This document shows positions 54,749-64,000 of a stretch of 64,000 nucleotides of DNA, piece after piece. The DNA is from Chondrilla cf. caribensis (Eukaryota; Porifera; Demospongiae; Chondrillida; Chondrillidae). The position numbers and the translations under genes were made by a program. The DNA lies in contig OZ026556.1 of NCBI GenBank assembly GCA_964020155.1, forward strand, positions 1 to 64,000. Direction: 5' to 3'. The notes beneath the pieces are model-generated. The model ran no database searches, was not told the origin of the DNA, and was given only the letters and a program-made list of their open reading frames with translations. Position 1 is the stretch's first letter. The number at the start of each line of letters is the position of its first letter.

Positions 54749-57423
54749 TCACCTGGTATGAACCAAAGATGAAGCTTTAAGATCAACAAGTTCCTCAAAT
54801 CCAATGGCAAATATATCAACTGGGCTGTCAGCAGCCTACAGTAGGAAGTTGCTGCCATGATAATACGGAGGACAGCATGCTACTTGGCTTACCTTGAGAA
54901 GGTCCTTGTAAGGGTCAACCAACCAGTCCATGAGTGAAGACTGTTTGAAAGCTATACTTCTGAAATGTTTGCCACCGTTAACATTCCAGGTTCCCACGGC
55001 AACACGGCAAGGTTCGGGTCTGGTATACTGTGTGAACCGTTCAATTAGTGACTTCCGATAGGTCACCGCAGCTGTGAGGGTGTGCAATGGTGATCATAAT
55101 ATCTGAAGATACTATAATCACCAAATCACACAAACTTACTGAAAGCATCTTCTGCAGACAAAAGAGAACGAGTTTGTCTTCCCAATTCTCCAAGATAAGC
55201 ATAACTAGAGAGCAGCTTGTTGATGGCCTCTTGCTTGGAACTGTCGCTGAATTTGTTCTGAATGGCTCTTTGAACCGACCTGCTACTGTCTACTAACTGA
55301 GTGTGAACATAAGCAGTAAATAAAACACCACCACAGCTTACTAACTGATCAAGGATTGGAATACCAATACCTTTGATGTCTTCTTCAGAGCACCAGACCC
55401 CGCATAGATCCAACTGAGGCTATCTCCATTCTTCCCCCAACAGGAGGTAAAAGCATCCATGAACCTCGGATACATCTTCTCTTCGATCCCCAACAACTTC
55501 AGTTGAACTCGTAGCATCTGTTAATTAATTCAACATGGAAGCATCATGTGGTTACTATGGTGACATAACCGAAATCTCACTTCCATGCCATGATAGGTCT
55601 GTGTGACATTGGTCCTGTCGAGGCAGTCCAGACAGTTGGTGCGGAGAGTGCCACTCTGCTTGCTGCCAACCAGAGACAGAGGCTACACTCACAGTCAAAA
55701 CAAGCTATCCAAAGCTATAAACTCACCAGACAATGATGCCTTTCTGACAGAAGAAGAGTCCATGCCTTTGCAGAAAGCCTTCTGTTTTTTTGTAGAGCGG
55801 AGAAATCATTTTATCCAATTTACTACTGGAAGAGACATGGCGATGGTAGTCAAAGGACACAAGCTCAATGTGATCTTTATGAGAGCTCTGGTCATAGTGG
55901 TCCTGAGAGTGTAGATCAAACACTGTTCTCAACACACCAATGTAGTCTACCTCACACCAGGAATCTATACCTGATAGGCCTCAGACAGGAGCTGGTCGGA
56001 GCCTCTACTGCCCAAAAGGTTGATGAACATCTGCTGGCCATACCTCTCCACCAGGCGAGCACAGTGCCTGCGGACACACACATAGGGTCAGCAATGACTA
56101 AGACTGCAATGTAGATGATGAACAAACCTCTCGAAAGCCGGATGACTACATTCAAATCCTCTTGATAATGTAACGCTTCCCCTACCCTACAAATGCATGG
56201 AAGGACATAGCAACAGAGAAGATCTTTACAAACTGTCTTTCTCACTGGTGTGCTGGACTGGTCCCAGAACACAGGAAGAGTTCCTCGAATTTGAACAAAT
56301 GATGTATATGCATCATCACGATACACAACCTGTTGATTGGAGCAAACTACAAGTCGTTAAATGTCACTTGCACATTCACACAAACAAACCTGTTCAGTTT
56401 CCACAAAGTTGGCCACATGTCCTTCATCGTCTACTCCTCTGACATTGAACCTTGTACCAGCTCTTTCACAGCTCAAACGAGACAACAACACAGCTTTCAC
56501 CTGTTCAGCTCCAACATACACAGTCTTCAGTTCAACACTGCCACATATTATCTTAAAACACCAGTCCCCTATAGACACACCAAAATCTGTCAGGTAACGA
56601 AGCATAGAGCGGTTCCTGCAAGCAAGGGAGACAAACAGTTGTTACAGACTACTACCATCCATCACAGTCACTACTACCATCCATCACAGTCACTACTACC
56701 ATCCATCACAGTCACTACTACCATCCATCACAGACTCACCATGTGAAGTCGGATACAGGTTCCATACTGTGTTGCTGGGCACTGGTTGTGAGACTAAAGG
56801 AGTCCGAATCTCCAGGGAAACTGAAGTAGAAGTGCCCACTGGAGAGCAGCTTGGCGAGGTCAGTGACATGAGTGGACTTTGAACTGGAGGTCAGTCCAAT
56901 AAAAGAGACTTGAGTGAGACGATAGATCTCCGCTTCACCCAGTCTGGCCACATTGATACATCCGGTTACCAATACCAGGTACTTCAGCACCTCGTCCTCT
57001 GCAGATAGCAAGTACACCCATACAAGAGCAGCAGGATGTCGACACAACCTTAGAACAAATACATGCGGCGCACAGTCCGCGTCAGAACGCGTTCGCGTAC
57101 GCCTATATAATATGCACCCACTCCTCCGCTAGCCCTTACCTTGGTTAGTACACAGAACACCCAGACAACCGTGCGCTTTAGCTACTTCATCGTAACTTTT
57201 ACAGAGAGATTCAACTTCGTTTGGGTCTGCCGAAGCATAAGAATCAATCATTGATCTCCCGTACCATCAACAGATACTAGACTAGTGAGGTCCTTAGACA
57301 CTTACATAACGAAAGAATCGATGTGGACTGAAAGAGAAGAGCTTCCTTTAATAATTTAGATTCCAATACAACAGTGAGAGGATGCGATTTCTTTAACACT
57401 CTAAGGTTCTTTTTTATAACCAT
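52405..57423 (-). CDS. synj: Synaptojanin, SAC plus inositol 5-phosphatase
   Basis: Twenty exons reconstruct 1,218 residues (first 57306-57423 and 57140-57226; catalytic exons 55581-55662 and 53719-54194; last 52405-52653). Residues 1-500 form the SAC phosphatase: [34 protein letters not shown] and the CX5R catalytic loop [11 protein letters not shown]. Then comes the 5-phosphatase: [59 protein letters not shown] and [10 protein letters not shown]. An RRM-like DUF1866 domain follows ([10 protein letters not shown] to VKVD), then an acidic tract (52900-53060) and a proline-rich tail with PPPRPSPPG, likely SH3-binding. It dephosphorylates PI(4,5)P2 during clathrin uncoating and vesicle recycling. 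The exon 7/8 junction (55951-55970) would require a 20-base intron. The gene lies 198 bases upstream of HGS on the same strand. Confidence 0.93.
54711..54745. repeat. Short (AC)n tract in a synaptojanin intron
   Basis: An AC run between exons 13 and 14. It directly precedes the ATGTTCAC donor on the minus strand. Confidence 0.9.
56647..56735. repeat. 22-bp minisatellite in synaptojanin intron 3
   Basis: Four copies of a unit reading ACTACTACCATCCATCACAG plus TC. The array abuts the exon 3 splice donor, so it fills nearly the whole short intron. Confidence 0.9.
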
Positions 57424-57564
57424 CCTCTCCAAATTCCTCCGTCCCTGCCTCCTCTCGTCACAAACTGCTTCTAGTCGTTTGCGTTTAGTTCCCGTTTGGC
57501 GTCATCTTGTATATACTGATCATTTCGGTACACATTTCTCCCAAAGTTTCTCGCGTTCCTCAGA

Positions 57565-58185
57565 CTAATAAGGATGTAAACAGACGAGTATAACGTTTCT
57601 CTTGAGACAAACTGTTTGCTCCTGACTCACTTCACTTTGTGTAACAAGATATTCTTCTTCCTCTCCTGAGCTTAAATCTTCTTCGGTGAGTTGCTCTCCA
57701 CATTCCTTTACACACGAATACAGGGTAAAGCAAACTCAACAAGACATAGAGTATGGAACCTTACTGTGATATCTCCCTGTTGAGAAAAGTCCAAGAGTTC
57801 ACTCAGTGAAGAAGGCCAATTGATAATGAGGTCCGGTCGGATACCTTTTTTGAGGAGTTGTGCAGCTATTTCCTCTTCTTTGCTCAACTGCAAAGCAGCA
57901 TTATCAGGAAGTTGTGACACTTTTGATATCAGCTTTGTACGATCCCCACACTGCTGGAGATCAGAGAGCCCAACTAGACAAACCAGAATATGTCAGTTCA
58001 TCACACGGAACCAACCACATCAAGTGGGGACAAGTCTTCAGCAGTTCTTGGAGGATCAGAAATTTCCATATACTTGAGAATACCATCAAGGACACGACAT
58101 ACTTTGCCAGCAGTACACACACTCGAGTCTGTGGAGGTATACCGGTACTATAGGTATTAGGATTGAGATACATACATGTACACAC

Positions 58186-58239
<54 letters not shown>

Positions 58240-59133
58240 TCAGACGCACATACCCAATAGGTCCAAACACAGAAGCCTACCAATATAGGGAACACTTTGT
58301 GCTTTCTTGAGAAGTTCTCCTTTAATATGGCTGACATAGCGGGTAGTGGTGGGCTGGTATATCAGAACATACAGTAGTAGAAAACCAACAACAACATCAA
58401 CAACAACAACAAACAACTTACAGGGGGAGGCTTGAGGGAAGTATATTTCTATTATCAGGAAATGTTATTCTGCGATAATTATTATTTCCATTAATGTTGA
58501 CACACCCACACCACTCACATAATGCTCCATCACAACATAAAAGATTCCCTCTTGAAAGGTACAGTGACTGCATTGGAACCAGCTAAGATATCAATGATCA
58601 CATGACAGTAACAACTCTAGCACTCACTTCCTCACAGCTGTAAATGGCCCATTTGACTCTGCAAGAGCCCGGAATAACCTTCAGATGGAGGAGCAAATAC
58701 CACTTGCTGGCTACGGTGCGCACCAATCATGATGGCTCACCTCACACAGAATTCTCTAATGCGCTGCTTCTCTTCAATTGTGCTCTTTCCCAATCTTTCA
58801 CAAACTAAAGCATCAAATATCTCCTCTGGTGTCTGTGTGTGCAGAGTGCAGTGAACTACAAGGCACAGTCGAGAGTATTTGAGGGCTCACAGCAGAACAG
58901 CGATGGGCAGTATTCTGCAGGACACCAGCTCCTTTCAACTTCTTCAGGACCTTGGTAACCAAGGATGGTCTGACCTCTAATCGAGTCTGTAGAAACAACC
59001 ATGCTCAACACATCTACCTGGTCAGCCCAATGTATAGCGGTGGCTTACACATATTTCCTTTAATGTGAGGGTTTTTCCTTCCTTTATGCATTCTTGGTGT
59101 ATGTACCTGACATATGAAATGCTTGGAGTAGCT

Positions 59134-59201
<68 letters not shown>

Positions 59202-59714
59202 TCACCATGCTATTATAGCCGCTCTCTCCTTAGTGGTGGGACGATAGCCCACTTCACTGTAGTAGATGCTGTATAAGAACAGTCGAATCTACATGAACGG
59301 CAAGACGAGATGCCATAACATACAAAAGTACAAAGTACAAATAAGTCCTTGTGTACATTTGTCTGAGTGTGTTGGCCCAGTGTGAACACTTCACATGATC
59401 TGACAACATTTCTACCAATGGAAGCCTGTAATGTGAGATAGGGCGGTTGAAAAGCCTGAACACACTCTGAGAGGAAGCACAAGGACTAGACCTTCAGCTT
59501 TGAGGGTAGTTTCTGATCGAATTCTGAACTAAAGCCAAAGACAAAAACATTCATGTGTGCAGAATCAAAACAAAGACAGTACTCACCCATGAAAACTTCT
59601 CATGCGCAATGTTCCTTGGGAAAATACATCCATGGTGAGTTTATTAGAAGGTACAGTAAGTCCACACTCCACACAAACCTGAAGGAATGCGTCACATAAC
59701 CTAACAACACACAA

Positions 59715-59805
<91 letters not shown>

Positions 59806-59927
59806 TACACACACACACACACACACCATTCATACAACACGATCCAACGTACTGTAATCTCTTCAGTTCCACTGGAGGCAAGCGTCGTCTTGCTGTGAGA
59901 GCACCCCGGAGTACGACTGGCGGCCAT
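57565..59927 (-). CDS. TFIIIB BRF-like transcription factor (tentative)
   Basis: Secure in-phase exons: 59853-59927, 59587-59678, 59492-59528, 58891-58986, 58741-58832, 58628-58678, 58519-58582, 58281-58353, 58019-58128, 57765-57973 and 57565-57705. The exons around 59220-59425 are less clear. The start MAASRTPGCSHSKTT plus VCVECGLTV gives a TFIIB-type zinc-ribbon pattern. It is followed, as in BRF2, by a segment like KLTMDVFSQGTLRMRSF. A cyclin-fold-like piece follows (YRPTTKERAAIIAW, then RPSLVTKVLKKLKGAGV). The end, LSSGEEEEYLVTQSEV, resembles the BRF block that binds TBP. BRF proteins recruit RNA polymerase III. Similarity is patchy and judged by eye; another TFIIB-fold protein is possible. 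The promoter is divergent with ERCC1 (80 bases between start codons). Introns carry three AC/GT microsatellites. Confidence 0.5.
58180..58238. repeat. (AC)n microsatellite
   Basis: An AC tract in an intron of the BRF-like gene. Confidence 0.95.
59135..59199. repeat. (AC)n microsatellite
   Basis: A pure AC tract of about 65 bases in an intron of the BRF-like gene. Confidence 0.95.
59715..59825. repeat. (AC)n microsatellite
   Basis: A long AC tract of about 110 bases with one AAACAT interruption, occupying most of the first intron of the BRF-like gene. Confidence 0.95.
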
Positions 59928-60007
59928 CTTAGCTTACGGTGCTGTGCCAATTTGCATTGGGCAATTTACAAAATGGCTGCTACATGTACTCTACCGCCGG
60001 TAGTGTG

Positions 60008-61875
60008 ATGGCTAAACGAGGACGGTTTACTTTACCCACGATAGAAGATATTCAAAAGGAAGAAGATATTCGAGTTCATGACCGACTTTTGTTGTTCAGG
60101 AACAAGACTTCTGCAGATTCGCATCTAGGAGACATCAATACTGGACGCGATGCAGAGAGAAAAACATATTCAACTGAGATGGGCTCTAGCAATCGACGTC
60201 CATCTCCATCGTCTGGGACAGAACCCGGTACCACGCTTCCTGGATCTTCCAGTGATGTGAATTACTCAGGAGCCAGCACGCAACTCAGACCACATGCCAT
60301 CACTGTTAATCCCGTCCAGGTAGAGTCTTGTTCAGGGTTGCTGTGATGGTTTGAGTTTGTCTGCAACTGACAGTTCGTATCTTCACACTTAGCGCAACAA
60401 CCCTTTAATGACATACGTGAAGAATGTACCTTGGGAAGTGGATGATATAGTTCCGGACTTCATCCTCGGGCGAACGACGTGTGCATTGTTTCTGAGGTAC
60501 TGAGCACTGCGTAGCTATTGTGGTGAGCAGTTTATATCAATGAGCCAAGCTGTTGTTTAGTTGCAGGTACCACGTTCTGAAGCCACATTACATACATGAA
60601 AGGCTTAGACAATTGGGGAAGAAATTTGAACTTCGATTACTGCTTGTTTTGGTTGACTCTGTGAGTTCCAGCATCACATTGAATCTAATATTCAATTGAT
60701 TTTTATATTGAATTAATTATAAATAATGTATGTTTATTTGTCATTATTATTGTTTGCCAATTGATGAAGACAGTTTTGAACGTCATTTTACATAATTCTA
60801 TAGAAAGATTGCCAAAGAGTATTGAGTGATTTGGCTAAAATTGCCATACTGAGTGACCTCACTCTCGTCTTAGCATGGAGGTTCGTCTGGTTGTTTGTAC
60901 AACTTGTAATAGTATGTCTGTACACCTAACATGTCTGTGCACAGAGCATGTCTGTACACCTAACATGTCTGTACATTTAACATGTCTGTGCACAGAGCAT
61001 GTCTGTACACCTAACATGTCTGTACACCTAACATGTCTGTACACAGAGCATGTCTGTACACCTAACATGTCTGTACACAGAGCATGTCTGTACACCTAAC
61101 ATGTCTGTACACAGAGCATGTCTGTACACCTAACATGTCTGTACACCTAACATGTCTGTACACAGAGCATGTCTGTACACCTAACATGTCTGTACACCTA
61201 ACATGTCTGTACACAGAGCATGTCTGTACACCTAACATGTCTGTACACCTAACATGTCTGTACACCTAACGTGTCTGTACACCTAACATGTCTGTACATG
61301 GCTTGTTCTCCAAATATTACTTGGCAGTAATGTCCTATGCAAGTTCTACTCAACGACCAGGTGCTGGTCTGTATTTGATCTTGTTCAGCTCAGAAGAGGC
61401 TGCTCACTATCTGGAGATGTACAAGGCCTTTGAGCACAAACCGCCTGATGCTCTCAAGGAGAAACTTGATAGTGACCTGAGTTCAAGGGTGGTGTTACCA
61501 TGGCGATTATCTTTGTCCTGTTCTGTGAACTTTACACTGAAGCCCTATCAATGTAGGCTATTGAGTGCCTGTCAAGTGTGAGAAAGGTGAATAAAACGGA
61601 TGCTTCCACATTACTGAGCAACTTGAAGGTAACTTTGTGTGACTGAACCAGTCAGTGCATCCAGTGATGGAGGTACCTCTATCAGACTTTAGAAGCTATT
61701 GTGAGTGCCACTCCAGAGACCCTAGCTATGTGCCCAGGAGTAGGAAGTCAGAAGGTAATGGGCGTGGTCACATCACAATTGCCCAATGGGCGTGGTCATG
61801 GTATACTCCTTCCATTATATGCAGGCTGGCAACTTGTGGAAAGTTTTTAATGAACAATTCACTAAACAGAACTGA
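60008..61875 (+). CDS. ercc1: ERCC1, subunit of the XPF-ERCC1 repair nuclease
   Basis: Eight exons (60008-60319, 60393-60496, 60567-60660, 60804-60880, 61389-61488, 61557-61628, 61686-61754, 61825-61875) are fully in phase and give 292 residues; human ERCC1 has 297. The central nuclease-like domain is clear: [43 protein letters not shown] and [20 protein letters not shown]. It is followed by [15 protein letters not shown]. The double helix-hairpin-helix ends with [21 protein letters not shown], which matches the XPF-binding and DNA-binding tail. ERCC1 lacks nuclease residues itself and positions XPF in nucleotide excision and crosslink repair. The disordered N-terminus (residues 1-104) is poorly conserved, as expected. 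The start [10 protein letters not shown] is preferred over an upstream in-frame ATG at 59939 because family similarity begins here. Intron 4 holds a 17-bp minisatellite. Confidence 0.95.
60911..61302. repeat. 17-bp minisatellite in ERCC1 intron 4
   Basis: About 23 copies of ATGTCTGTACAC followed by either CTAAC or AGAGC; the two variants interleave irregularly. Because three units equal 51 bases, open frames run through the array on both strands. These are artefacts of the repeat. The array takes up most of a 508-base intron whose neighbours are about 70 bases. Confidence 0.95.
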
Positions 61876-62142
61876 TTGATCTCTATCTGTAATTACTGTA
61901 ATTACTTTTGTGTTATCTCATTAATGCAATTCATCTCGGTGACCTGCTATGGCAACACTGTCTTGTGGTGAAGCATACTTGCAATAATTGTGGTCTGAGT
62001 GTTGTCATTCCAAAGTCACTCAAATCTGCACGAGATCTGATCAGGGAGTGAAGAGTTGGCAGTGAATAGCTGAAGACAATGAGTCAGTTACTCAATGCCC
62101 GGCCATAGCCACCGGACTGGGATAGTCATTGTTACAATTCGA

Positions 62143-63235
62143 ATGTTCTGTTCTTCAGGTCACTATGGAGAAGACTCCCAGTCCTCTTGTTGGAGTTGCT
62201 GCTCTGGTTGTTGTTCAAAGTTCTGGCAAAGCATCCCTTATGCCACCCTGGTGTTCCACACTCTGACTCTGATAGGTGTGATTGGGTTTGCTGTAGCTGG
62301 AGCTCAAGGAGCAGTGGCTTTGTCAGGGATACCTCAACTAGAGAGCACGTAAGACTCCTTCTGCTTTTGTTTGGAGTACCCTACTTCACCGCAGGCTTTA
62401 TTCCCTTTGAGCAGAGTTGCAATCTTTGGTCCCACCATAGCAGTGGTGTCTGGTGTGTCCTTTCTCCCCTTGATTTTGACCTTCGTATTCGCTGTCTATG
62501 CCACTGGCTACATTAGAGAAGTCATCAAAGGCCACATCCTAACCACCTGTTTGGGCTACAGCTGTAGTGTGTTTGTGAGTTACTCAGTGACACAAGCTAT
62601 CAAGCGTATTGGCTACCTCTCCCACTACTTGTCCCCTTCAGTCCATTCTTCTGCTGCTGTCCTTCACTTTGGTGTGGATAGTGGTGTGTGTGGCTGTAGG
62701 TTTACTTATTACTTTCTACATCGAGCTCAACCTAGCCTGTATACATGTGTTGAATCTGCCCGATGCTGAGAGATGTATCCCGACTGCCACTGTCTTGAGT
62801 GAGTTTGGATTGTGTCTTGTGCTAGGACAAGGACATAGTACATCTTGTTATTGGTATCTGGTGTATACTTGTCTAGACATTACTGCTAGTGATTTCTGTG
62901 GAGGGTCCGGTCTGGAAGAACTGTGTGAGGAGGTGAGGTAAAGGCTCTGTGAGAATCAGTGCGTGCTTCATTGATGCTGTCTCTGATACTCAGGGAATTG
63001 TCGCTGGTATTGCCTTCTCTCTGTCCCTAGCTTTTGCCTTCCTTGTGACTTTTGGTATGGTGAGTATTAATATTCTACTGTAATGTGTGTGGATGTGTGT
63101 TTGCATGTGTGTGGGAGTATTTCATTACCTTCTCCACCTGTGTAGGTCATTCTTCTCGTGATACAGACATGTAATTTTGTCAAGGTTCGTGAGGTGTCTC
63201 ACTATCACAACACATACGACATCAGTGACAGCTAA
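62143..63235 (+). CDS. PLP/DM20/M6-like tetraspan membrane protein
   Basis: Six exons (62143-62348, 62415-62574, 62642-62798, 62877-62932, 62994-63059, 63146-63235) are in phase and give 244 residues, the size of DM20 and M6 proteins. There are four hydrophobic segments. The cysteine-rich N-terminus (CWSCCSGCCSKFW before IPYATLVF) is laid out like CCARCLVGAPFASL of PLP, where the cysteines are palmitoylated. The second extracellular loop has four cysteines (LACIHV, AERCIP, DFCGG, EELCEE), as in PLP, and an NIT glycosylation site. The fourth membrane segment is GIVAGIAFSLSLAFAFL. Family members shape neuronal and glial membranes, filopodia and signalling. Identity rests on layout more than residue matches, so another tetraspan family is possible. 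The start at MFCSSG is the last ATG in the open frame; an upstream one in the same frame at 62095 cannot be excluded. Confidence 0.65.
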
Positions 63236-63509
63236 CCTCGACTGTGCACTCACAAATTGTTTATCCCAAAAGTCAGAGTATACATTGCTTTAACTGTATA
63301 GCATCAGATGACATATACTTTTAGTGCCATTTTCACTGTTTCAGACATGGTATTATATTGTTAATGTGTAATTATGGTTTTATTTGCTGTGTTAATCGAA
63401 GACATTATTATGTTTTGCAACATCTATCCATTACTCATAATATTATAATGCAATAAATATAAATAGCAGTACACACAAATCATTAATACGATAAAATTAC
63501 ATTAAAACA
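63236..63509. other. AT-rich intergenic region between convergent genes
   Basis: 274 bases between the PLP-like stop (+) and the ankyrin gene stop (-). It holds AATAAA-type signals usable as polyadenylation sites (63453-63465 region). No coding frame is supported. Confidence 0.6.
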
Positions 63510-64000
63510 TCATCCTGCTAAAGCCTCTCCTATTTCATTTGATGCTAAAATGGCTGCTAGAACATCATCTAACCCTTCTGATGTGACAAGCTCAATTAAA
63601 GAAGCGTATTCCAATTGGTCTACGAAGAGTAGTGCTCCTTGCTCAATCAAGAAGTTGGCCACACCAGTGTGACACCCACGGATGGCTAGCATGAGTAATG
63701 ATTGGCCGAGTGTGTTCCGCAGAGACAGGTCAGCAGATGGACACTCCAAGAAGAACTGTACCAGAGGTAGATAGCCCCGAGAGGCAGCCAGATGAAGTGG
63801 CGTGTTCCCACTTCTGTTCTGTTTGGACAAAGATGCACCGCGCTTGGCAAGGAACTCGGCTACCTCAAGGTGTGCATTAGCTACTGCAAAGTGGAGGGCT
63901 GTCTCCAAGGTGGTGCAGCAGGATACATCCATGTCCACTTCTCTGTTGACTAACACTGTCACCAAATCCAAGATCCCAGCTAAAGCTGATTCCATGAGTG
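63510..64000 (-). CDS. Ankyrin-repeat protein, C-terminal part
   Basis: An open minus-strand frame ends at 63510 and continues past the window edge, so only the last ~160 residues are seen. At least three ankyrin repeats are visible: ETALHFAVANAHLEVAEFL, NTPLHLAASRGYLPLVQFFL and QSLLMLAIRGCHTGVANFL, followed by a capping segment. The ATG at 63995 need not be the start. Ankyrin repeats are protein-binding scaffolds. The rest of the domain architecture, and therefore the identity, lies outside the window. Confidence 0.8.
   Translation of the reverse strand, partial: LMESALAGILDLVTVLVNREVDMDVSCCTTLETALHFAVANAHLEVAEFLAKRGASLSKQNRSGNTPLHLAASRGYLPLVQFFLECPSADLSLRNTLGQSLLMLAIRGCHTGVANFLIEQGALLFVDQLEYASLIELVTSEGLDDVLAAILASNEIGEALAG

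Noticed and set aside
60875..61269. Open frames encoding [20 protein letters not shown] repeats
   Set aside because: They lie in ERCC1 intron 4 and come from a 17-bp minisatellite.

Overview
The window runs inward from a eukaryotic chromosome end. Its first 656 bases are CCCTAA repeats, the C-rich strand expected at a left telomere of the TTAGGG type. The spliced genes further in (Rac, TUG/ASPSCR1, DDX47, HRS, synaptojanin, ERCC1, a PLP/M6-like tetraspan protein) are typical of animals. Introns are very compact, mostly 50-120 bases, and intergenic gaps are short. This suits a small-genome, early-branching animal; a demosponge is my best guess, but that is inference and not proven.

Layout. 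1-656: telomere. 654-5663: about 98 essentially identical copies of a 51-bp satellite. 5664-6205: short subtelomeric spacer. 6206-20848: about 41 copies of a ~350-bp satellite (Sat1) whose units carry a long hairpin. 20849-34700: a mosaic of Sat1, a ~186-bp satellite (Sat2) and near-identical duplicated blocks. Read on the minus strand, those blocks are the promoters, first exon and last exon of a tandem array of cysteine-synthase-like genes whose bodies have been replaced by satellite DNA. 34699-36704: the only full-length copy of that gene, with 13 reconstructable exons but two in-frame stop codons. 36890-37885: its promoter.

From about 38 kb the sequence becomes ordinary dense euchromatin. 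In order: two unrecognised minus-strand gene ends; a membrane-anchored tubulin-tyrosine-ligase-like protein (+); a coiled-coil, probably ciliary, protein (-) divergent from Rac (+); TUG/ASPSCR1 (+) convergent with DDX47 (-); HRS/HGS (-); synaptojanin (-); a TFIIIB BRF-like factor (-) divergent from ERCC1 (+); a PLP/M6-like protein (+); and the 3' end of an ankyrin-repeat gene (-).

Several neighbours share the endosomal and membrane-trafficking theme (HRS on PI3P endosomes, synaptojanin on phosphoinositides, TUG on vesicle tethering, Rac on actin). In an animal genome this may be coincidence. All exon coordinates come from reading splice signals, codon phase and remembered family similarity by eye. 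No database search was run.
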